This document shows positions 35,214 to 41,945 of a DNA stretch of 41,945 nucleotides, one piece after another. The DNA comes from Jaapia argillacea MUCL 33604 (lineage: Eukaryota > Basidiomycota > Agaricomycetes > Jaapiales > Jaapiaceae). Position 1 is the first letter of the stretch; every line of letters begins with the position of its first letter. The notes beneath the pieces are model-generated. The model was not told the DNA's origin and did not search any database. It worked only from the letters and a program-made list of their open reading frames with translations. The position numbers and the translations under genes are program-made. The stretch lies in the NCBI GenBank assembly GCA_000697665.1, contig KL197796.1:1-41945 (forward strand), in the 5' to 3' direction.

Positions 35214-36356
35214 ATGGCTGCTGTACACGGACCTGCAATCGCATCACATCCCTCCCCCTTCCGACATGGCCACAGTATGGCCAGATCATCGATTCCCCAG
35301 GTGAAGGTCAATCCTTCCATATCTAATGCGGTGGCGAGTTCTTCCGCTCAACCCATCTCGAGTAGTAGTGCATCCAAGGCGAGTTCGACCCGCCGTCTTA
35401 TTTTTTTTCCACGAGTATTGACAGTTTCGAAGACATCCCAGGATCCATACTATGGTCATGAGCACACAGCGAGGATGTGCGCGCGATTCGTAGCGCTTTT
35501 GTTTGCGTGTCCCGATCTCCCGACTCCACCACCGCGACGTCGACGGCTCCGTTGCTCCCTTCCCCTCCCCTCGCCCGCTTCATCGCTTACGCCCTCCATC
35601 GAACCCGACTACACGCATCCGTTACGTTCGCCGCGCTATATCTTTTACAGCGCCTAAAAGTTCGATTCCCCACCGCTCGGGGATCATCGGGTCATCGCCT
35701 ATTTATTGCCGCTTTCATGATTGCTTCAAAAGTTATCTGCGACGACACCTATTCGAACAAGTCGTGGACCATCGTCGGGCAGAACCTGTATCAGCTACGG
35801 GAGATTGATCAGATGGCGAGGGAGATGTGTAGTTATCTGGAGTGGGAGTTGAACATCGAGCCGGCAATATTGGCCGAGTTCGAGGGATGGTGAAGAAGGA
35901 TTTCGTCGGCCCCGGCCCCTACCCTACATACACCCTCCCCCCTCGTCCTTCAGAGCAACCCACGCAGCCGTTCGAATCGAACGCCATCTCAATACCCGTT
36001 ATACCATACCCGTTCAGAAGTCGCCACCCAAGCCTGTTCAGAACCCATTACCACCACCCCCCGTTCCCGTGAAGGTCACCTACGACTCTCGTGACGCCAC
36101 GAACGACTACACACCCCCACTCACCCCCGATACCCCATCACCCACCTTCTCACCGGCGTCGCCCGCCATGTTGTCATCACCTCCCACACCACCGGATGGT
36201 CAAGAGAATCAGATCACCGACGGTCGTTATACCTGCCTGGTGATGATGGCCAACCACGCCGTGGAACTCAAGCTCCAGTCGAAGGTCCCAAAAGCCTACC
36301 CCAAATCCAAGATTGGCCGGGAAGCGTTCGCATTTGTTGCGCCGGCGATTTCGTAG
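35214..36356 (+). pseudogene. Pho80/PCL-type cyclin with three frame shifts
   Basis: Four blocks in consecutive frames make up one cyclin. From ATG 35214: MAAVHGPAIASHPSPFRHGH to DPYYGHEHTARMCARFVALL. Then, shifted near 35520: LARFIAYALHRTRLHASVTF and the cyclin-box core ARGSSGHRLFIAAFMIASKV, CDDTYSNKSW. Then, shifted near 35889: MVKKDFVGPGPYPTYTLPP. Then, shifted near 36005: VKVTYDSRDATNDYTPPLTP to IGREAFAFVAPAIS and TAG at 36354-36356. Each shift equals loss of one base. The minus-strand copy at 39953-40523 is unshifted at the two latter places, which shows where bases were lost. Pho80/PCL cyclins partner CDKs such as Pho85 in nutrient and cell-cycle control. The tail is Pro/Ser/Thr-rich. 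Sequencing error is possible, but neighbouring long genes show no such shifts. Confidence 0.75.
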
Positions 36357-36655
36357 CGCTCTTGGTTGTGCTTTCTCGTTCATTTCTTTATTGCCACTGG
36401 CGATGTTGTCGTCGCCTCTCGTCGACGTCTCGGTAGTCCTGCGTTCTCGTCTCACTTTTCTATCTCTTCTCTCAGGTTTACCCCTATTTGGTGCCCTGGC
36501 AGTCTCGACGACGACGGGTGGGCAATATTAATGGCTCACTGTATATTGGACTGTCATCGTCGTTCGCTGGCATCCCTGCCACACATTATTGGACCTTTTG
36601 TTGTTCATTCATTACTTTGTTTGCGTATTTTCCTCTTTCCATGGATCTTGTGCTG
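35613..36655. repeat. Left arm of a large inverted repeat (cyclin gene 3' part)
   Basis: From ACGCATCCGTTACG at 35613 through the cyclin stop and about 300 bp of 3' flank, this matches the reverse strand of 39655-40523 with scattered substitutions, except for about 180 bp missing from the right arm. The two arms bracket the nuclease gene at 36898-39277. Confidence 0.8.
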
Positions 36656-36897
36656 TCCCTATTTCCTTCTTCTTTCATCTTGTATTCAGCTGCTCCTCGT
36701 ACTGCCACTACTCTGTCTTTGTACTTAGCAGATAGTTCTAAGTAACAGATTTCGGACTCACGATCTCACTGCATCACCACTCTGTACGCGTCGTTTCTTA
36801 GACTTCCTCCACCATCTGGTGTCATCATCGGCCTCACAACTGTTGGTACTAAGGACAGGTCAAGCTCTTCTGCTCACTGCTCACCAAGCCCCCCGAA
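36357..36897. other. Cyclin 3' flank and nuclease upstream region
   Basis: The first 300 bp are the duplicated 3' flank of the cyclin (repeat arm). The remainder, 36656-36897, is unique and should hold the nuclease promoter. No coding exon is recognised. Confidence 0.45.
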
Positions 36898-39277
36898 ATG
36901 GGTGTGTTTGAGCTTTGGAAGGTATGCAGGAGTCAGGATACAGTCTACACCCGTGACCGAGTTAAACATCTATTCCAAGTCAGGTCGTTCAGAATGTGTT
37001 TCGCCTCTGCACCCTGTGGCAACTCGCCCTTCACGATTACTATGCTCAAAACAAGGGCGGGGATGGGCGATTCATTGTTGGCTTTGATGCCAGGTACTAT
37101 GCTCATCTTCACGGGCCGTAACCTCACGAGTCACTGATATCAGCTATGATCTCTTGTTGGGTTTGTTAGTTTATGGTTTTATGATTGCTCGGCACTTGCT
37201 CGGAGAGGTCCTTCTGGTGCCCGTATTCCACAACTAACCACCCTCTTTTATCGGCTACTCAACATTCTCAGCATGCTGATCATTCCGCTATTTGTCTTCG
37301 ACGGGCCAGGCAGAGCAACCAAGAAACGGAACAAGCTGGTGAAGATAGCAAGGAGCTGGTTGGAACGGGACTTTCAATGGCTCCTATCTGCACTCGGGAT
37401 ACCATGGATAATCGTGAGTGTGATGATTTGGGCTGATCATATATAACTCTCATTGTCATGGTGTTGAAGGCCCCTGGAGATGCTGAGGCAGAGTTATCTT
37501 ATCTGAGCAGAGAACATATAATTGATGCCGTGCACTCGGAGGACAGCGACACCCTGCCCTTCGGAGCCACAACAGTGTTGAGATGGTAAGTATTGTTTCA
37601 TCTTTTCTTCTTTCATATCCTCATGGGCAACCCTCCAGTGCCACACCAAACACCTACAATGGATCCGTCAAAGAAATCACATCTGATCGTCTACGCGAGC
37701 AGGCAAGCCTGTCACGCGAAGATTTGATTTTTTTTGCTGTTCTCAGCGGCGGTGATTTCGACAAAGTACGAGAAGATGTGTTTTCTCACTATCATGCTCC
37801 TCACTCACAACCCTCTCCTTCTTTGTTGCCAGGGTCTTAAAGACTGTGGGGACGTGACAGCGTTGGGCCTTGCCAAATCTGGGCTGGGAAGGAGATTGGT
37901 TCTGGCTGTGCAGGACCTCTCGGGGTCTGACCTGTCCCAATTCCTCTCCTCATGGCGTCAAGACCTTCGTGGCGAGTTGAATACTAACTCCCATGGATAC
38001 CTCAATTCCAAGCATCCGCATGTAGCCCAGAACATGCAAGATGACTTTCCCAACCCAGATATTGTTCGAGCGTATTCTACACCATTAACCTCCTCCTCCT
38101 CTGGCAGTTCAAAGCCTCTTCGCCGATCTGACATTCAACTCCAGTCACCAAACATATCTGCCCTTGCTCGTATTGGGATGGCCCATATCTGGAAGGATGC
38201 GTCTGATGTTTTGATCGCATTTCACAACAACCTTTGGGGCGCAATGTGCATGCAGATGCTCGGCAAGATGGGTATCTGGAAGGAATCTCACTGTTCTGGT
38301 GACGAAGACCGTACCAGAGTAAGCCTTGTACAACTTTCACATAGCCCATCATGACATGTATTGTATCTACCAACTACCTCCAGAATCGTCAGGCTGGCTC
38401 GTCTTCACAATCAACACCAACTCTAAGTCATCCAACGACGACCCCCTCCCTAGAAACCGATCTTGCCTCATTTGTTGATTTGAAAGTCACACGTTTCAAG
38501 GAGCATCACGACAATTATGGAACCCCTGCATATCGAGTGCAGTTTCTTCCATCCCACTTTGTCGCAGCTGCTCGCGACGGCCTCATCGATGATAGTGTCT
38601 CTGTACCATCCACCTCCCTTGACCAGTCGACATATCGCCCTCAAGAGAACATTGACATTCGGCCAAAGGTACAGGAACTGATCAAGAAGCCTGTGCGGAT
38701 ATGGGTTCCTGCACCTGTTTTGGAGGCTGCACTGCCCGAAGCTGTTTCGCAGTACCACTCTAGCCATCCGATGACTCTCAGGGTGCCATCAACATCAACG
38801 GTTCGTATATGACTTCCTGCCTGCTGAGAATTAGAACTGGTCCTGACCCTATCTGAGCCTCGTAGGTTGTTCCCTCAAAATGCTCTCATACAGGAACAAG
38901 AACTGTCCAGAAACATGATGAGGTCAATGACTCATCTTCTGGCTCCGACACTGAGCTCTCCACTTCTGGCAGAACCACTGCCTCTCCTCAGTATGTTCAA
39001 TTGTGTGGTGTTTCCCCGAAATATACTCACTATGCAGCGGAACAGACTCGACAGTGACACCGATCAAAATGTAAAGAGGACTTGGCAAATGGACGAGCCC
39101 TCCATCGGTGGCGTTGCAATACCCCATCCTCCAGGATCACTCAAGAGGAAAGAACCCGAATATCCAATGGAATCTGCAGTACAGATGGAGACCATTGAGG
39201 TGATTGATGACGACGATGAATTCCATGTTCCGGAACTTGTTCGGGGACAGATGTTTGATTTGACTGAGGGGGACTGA
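36898..39277 (+). CDS. GEN1/XPG (Rad2)-family structure-specific nuclease
   Basis: Exons 36898-36921, 36984-37093, 37170-37413, 37470-37585, 37639-37765, 37833-38318, 38384-38800, 38866-38990 and 39038 onward are in phase. XPG-N: MGVFELWKVVQNVFRLCTLW, then GRFIVGFDAS and LIIPLFVFDGPGRATKKRNK. XPG-I: APGDAEAELSYLSREHIIDA with SEDSDTLPFGATTVLR. Then FFAVLSGGDFDKGLKDCGDV, the metal-binding and H2TH region, and DLSQFLSSWRQDLRGELNTN. Metal-ligand positions are largely kept, with Asp for the first Glu of APGEAEAE. The family cuts flaps or Holliday junctions; basidiomycetes carry expanded GEN1-like paralogues. With the splice shown, the protein ends at 39074 (561 residues). A longer open frame to 39277, ending VIDDDDEFHVPE...FDLTEGD, looks like a genuine acidic tail reached by another splice or lost by a one-base shift. 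Confidence 0.82.
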
Positions 39278-39654
39278 CTCATATTCGATGTTATTCCTTG
39301 AAGTACTTTTTGTTTTCCGTTTTCCGTCAGTCCAGAACATTGTACTTATTTTTTACCATGACTACTACATGATCTGAGGACACTTCTCATGTGAAATTAT
39401 TGGGTGGGGCTCCCTCATACACAGATGCACAGCTACACAAGAAACCCAACCTCCATCCAGTGTGTGTGTGTGCAGAGCCAATGTCGAGCCACATAAGCTT
39501 AGGGAATTGATGGGGATCATTGCGGGAGGGAGATACAAAGACATAATAGTGTCAGGATGACGGAAGGCCGATTACATGACCAAAACATAAGTCACATGAT
39601 GGTGGTACACGAGATGCAATGATGTTGTGAGGAGAGCACTGTGGTGAGATTGAT
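39278..39654. other. Nuclease 3' flank, no gene seen
   Basis: Contains a (TG)n run near 39461-39472 and no coding feature. It ends at the right inverted-repeat arm. Confidence 0.4.
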
Positions 39655-40523
39655 GAACAGACGAGAGAAATATGCAAACAAAACAATGAATGAAAGACAA
39701 AACAGTCCAATAATGCGCGAGTTGGATGCCAGTGAAGCGCCAGCGAATGATGGTGACAGTCCAATGTACAGCGAGCCATTAATATTGCCCAACCGACGTC
39801 GTCGAGACTGCCAGGGCACCACAAATAGGGGTAAACCTGATAGAAGAGAGAGAGAAATGAGAGGAGAACACAAGAATACCGGAAAGTCGATGAGAGGCAA
39901 CGCCAACATCGCCACCACCAATAAAGAAATAAGAGACGAGCCACCAGAAGCGCTACCAAACCGCCGGCGCAGCGAATGCGAACGCTTCCCGGCCAATCTT
40001 GGATTTCAGGTAGGCTTTTGGGACCTCCGACTGGAGCTTCAGTTCCGCGGCGTGGTCGGCCATCATGACCAGGTGGGTATATTGACCGTTGGTGATCTGG
40101 ATCTCGTGACCATCTGGTGGTGTGGGAGGCGATGCCGACATGGCGGGCGACGCTGGTGAGAAGGTGGGTGATGGGGTATCGGGGGTGAGTGGGGGCGTGT
40201 AGTCGTTTGTGGCGTGACGAGAGTCGTAGGTGACTTTCACGGGAACGGGGGGTGGTGGTAATGGTTTCTGAACAGGCTTGGGTTGCGACTTCTGAGTGGG
40301 TATGGGGATGACTGGTATTGAGATGGCGTTCGATTCGAACGGCTGTGTCGGCTGCTCTGAAGGACGAGGGGGAAGGGTGTAAGTGGGGTAAGGACCGGGG
40401 CCGACGAAATCCTTCTTCACCTTTCCCTCGAACTCTGCCAAAATCGCTGATGATCCCCGAGCGGCGGGGAATCGAACTTTTAGGCGCTGTAAAAGATATA
40501 GCGCAGCGAACGTAACGGATGCG
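39655..40523. repeat. Right arm of the large inverted repeat
   Basis: Reverse-strand match of 35613-36655, including the cyclin 3' half and its 3' flank. It lacks about 180 bp of the cyclin-box core. The arms are separated by about 3 kb that contains the nuclease gene. Confidence 0.8.
39953..40523 (-). pseudogene. Pho80/PCL-type cyclin, inverted copy lacking the box core
   Basis: One continuous minus-strand frame reads ASVTFAALYLLQRLKVRFPA then ARGSSAILAEFEGKVKKDFV, NAISIPVIPIPTQKSQPKPV and ends KIGREAFAFAAPAVW with TAG at 39953-39955. Compared with 35214-36356 it lacks about 61 codons between ARGSS and AILAEF in frame, i.e. the conserved cyclin-box segment that binds the kinase. Its 5' part beyond 40523 is unrelated. 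It keeps the C-terminal tail unshifted and so documents the original reading frame of the damaged left copy. Confidence 0.75.
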
Positions 40524-40945
40524 CGTAACGAGGTTACAGTATGAAAGGGAATCGGAAAACAGGTTAGACCGTGCGGAAGATGCTTTGTCGTCCGGTGAGT
40601 AATACAGAAGCTGAGCGTCAATGGACTCAGATGAGCAAAGACTGGAGAAGTGAACTGACCAAGGTAGCTTCAACAAGCCAGCAAGAGCACGAAACCAAGA
40701 GAGTCGAAGGTGAATGCACCGACTCTCGGTCCAGGACTCCAGGCGTCGTCCGTGTGCAGTCCATCTCGAGACTTGGGAGACCGGCAGGCCCGATCGCAGG
40801 GTTGGGGCACGAATGGGGCAGTTGGTCGACGGATGAGGCAGTTAGGACGAAAGAGGCAACAGTTGTCTAATGTGGTAGCTGGTATTACACTGTGCAATCA
40901 ATGTATTCACAGCGAACGATCGGGGCCATGGAGAGTCACCAGGCA
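40524..40945. other. Spacer between the inverted repeat and the 1-kb repeat
   Basis: Unique sequence joining two rearrangement breakpoints. Short open frames occur on the plus strand without motif. No mobile-element signature is seen. Confidence 0.35.
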
Positions 40946-41945
40946 TCAAAACATACAGACAGGAAATGGGGACTCACATCGTGCACAACCCCACCCGGAA
41001 TCCCATCAGTGCCACAAACACTTGCCTCGCAGATATCGCAAGAACCACTACCGCATCCTTTCTTACCAGTCGTTGATGCACAAATGTTGCATTCAACGTC
41101 GCCCGGAGAATGCTGGCTCCCAACGGCGAACAGAGGAAATACACCTGGGCTCGAACTGAATGAGTCTTGCGCGAAGTTGTCCCGAAGGCTTTGGCGCGCA
41201 TTGAGACTGCAGTGTTTAAGATGATATACAATAGTACCATCGACGAAGGAGTGATTCTAACTGTAGACTCACGATGTCGTGACTGAGATCAAATACACTG
41301 AGGAAGAATGGGAAGGAGTTCGGCAATCAGTGGCGGTCATCCATCTGGTCAGGGCGAGAGGTTATCAAGACGCACATTGGCCGCTCGGAAGGAAAGGGAT
41401 CATGAATATGAACATTTCTGGCCTCAGCACGAACTGCATATAGGTATGTGGTCAACGTCAACATAACCAGCGGTGCAGGTTCCGTTGACTGACCAAAAGC
41501 ATGTTCAGAAAAGCTGCCAGCCTGTTGAATTCAAAGAATCAGATCTGAAAGTACGGCACATAAGCAGGCAACACACGTGGTGAGCGCACCCCGGTTGATC
41601 GAATATATCTTCAACTTGTCCAACAGCGAGTCCGAGCTAAATCACAGAACGTCGTCAATGATAGGATAGAAACGGCTTGTAAGGAGGAAACCCACTGCTT
41701 GATACCTATTTTTCTTCCACGAAAGATCTAATCACGCAAAGTAATAGGCAACGCCAGAAGAAAGTCGGTAAAGAGATGATTCGCAAAGGAAGGCTTCCGG
41801 CTAGGAATGGCAAGATTCAAGTCTCGAACCGACATACCCAGCAAAGAATGACAGTGATACTGAGATCGCAGGCCACAGTAGCCACACTTTGAATGATTGT
41901 GACATCCTGCAAAAATGAATGGATGGCGTGCACGCTGAGTGGACG
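40946..41945 (-). CDS. DUF6534 membrane protein, third copy, partial at window edge
   Basis: Identical base for base to 25520-26519, so it carries the same minus-strand exons: helix-containing segments, VYLISVTT joined to SLNARQSLRDNFAQDSFSS, and the cysteine-rich tail CNICASTTGKKGCGSGSCDI. The repeat stops 3' of the VVHD donor, so the final exon is different or absent here. The 5' part lies outside the window, and whether the gene is intact there is unknown. If its N-terminal exons are present, this could be the source copy of the truncated gene at 25.5-27.3 kb. Confidence 0.6.
40946..41945. repeat. Exact 1000-bp direct repeat, copy 2 (reaches window end)
   Basis: Same sequence as 25520-26519 at a constant offset of 15426. 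The true right end is not visible because the window stops inside the repeat. Confidence 0.97.

Noticed and set aside
35630-35680. tRNA-like B-box (AGTTCGATTCC) in the cyclin block
   Set aside because: It is the coding sequence for KVRFP of the cyclin; no matching A-box or cloverleaf surrounds it.

Overview
This window is nuclear DNA of a filamentous basidiomycete, most probably an Agaricomycete. Genes are broken by many 50-66 nt GT-AG introns, and several families typical of that group are present: Plavaka-like transposon proteins, DUF6534 seven-helix membrane proteins, a Crypton with a GCR1_C domain, and GEN1/XPG-type nucleases. All exon structures were worked out by hand from splice signals, frame continuity and recalled family motifs. 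No alignment was run.

Layout. 1-960: pyrimidine-rich degenerate repeats, a promoter stub and a short degenerate CCCTAA tract. 961-1969: spliced C-terminal remnant of a Plavaka-like transposon protein. 3057-3236: a 59-residue secreted six-cysteine protein. 3664-4920 (-): a carnitine acetyltransferase riddled with stop codons, with about 2 kb of unassignable sequence upstream. 7034-7758: a small membrane protein with a cysteine-rich tail. 8188-11917: a tandem duplication carrying two F-box-like genes, one with a nonsense codon near its start. 12332-16092: a 17-exon aspartyl-tRNA synthetase fused to a DUF2156-type aminoacyl-tRNA transferase domain, i.e. ergosteryl-aspartate synthase (ErdS). 16279-18926 (-): ATG7, the autophagy E1 enzyme, convergent with erdS. 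19495-21872 (-): an apparently intact DUF6534 protein. 22301-23040: a non-autonomous TIR transposon with a 6-bp target duplication. 23440-25010 (-): a decayed pepsin-like protease. 25520-27350 (-): a truncated second DUF6534 gene. 27351 to about 31540: a Crypton. 31990-33919 (-): a degenerate mitochondrial Hsp70. 34419-36655: a perfect hairpin, then broken Pho80-type cyclin copies. 36898-39277: a GEN1/XPG-like nuclease. 39655-40523: an inverted partial cyclin copy. 40946-41945: an exact 1000-bp copy of 25520-26519.

The intact core (membrane protein, one F-box gene, erdS, atg7, one DUF6534 gene) sits at 7-22 kb. The flanks, especially 22-42 kb, are a mosaic of duplications, mobile elements and decaying genes. 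ErdS and ATG7 have no evident joint pathway; their adjacency looks like ordinary convergent neighbours. The most notable items are the erdS fusion, the nuclease gene bracketed by inverted cyclin copies, the Crypton with an intact recombinase core, the exact 1-kb repeat, and inferred nonsense changes in unrelated genes that can all be explained by C-to-T or G-to-A transitions.
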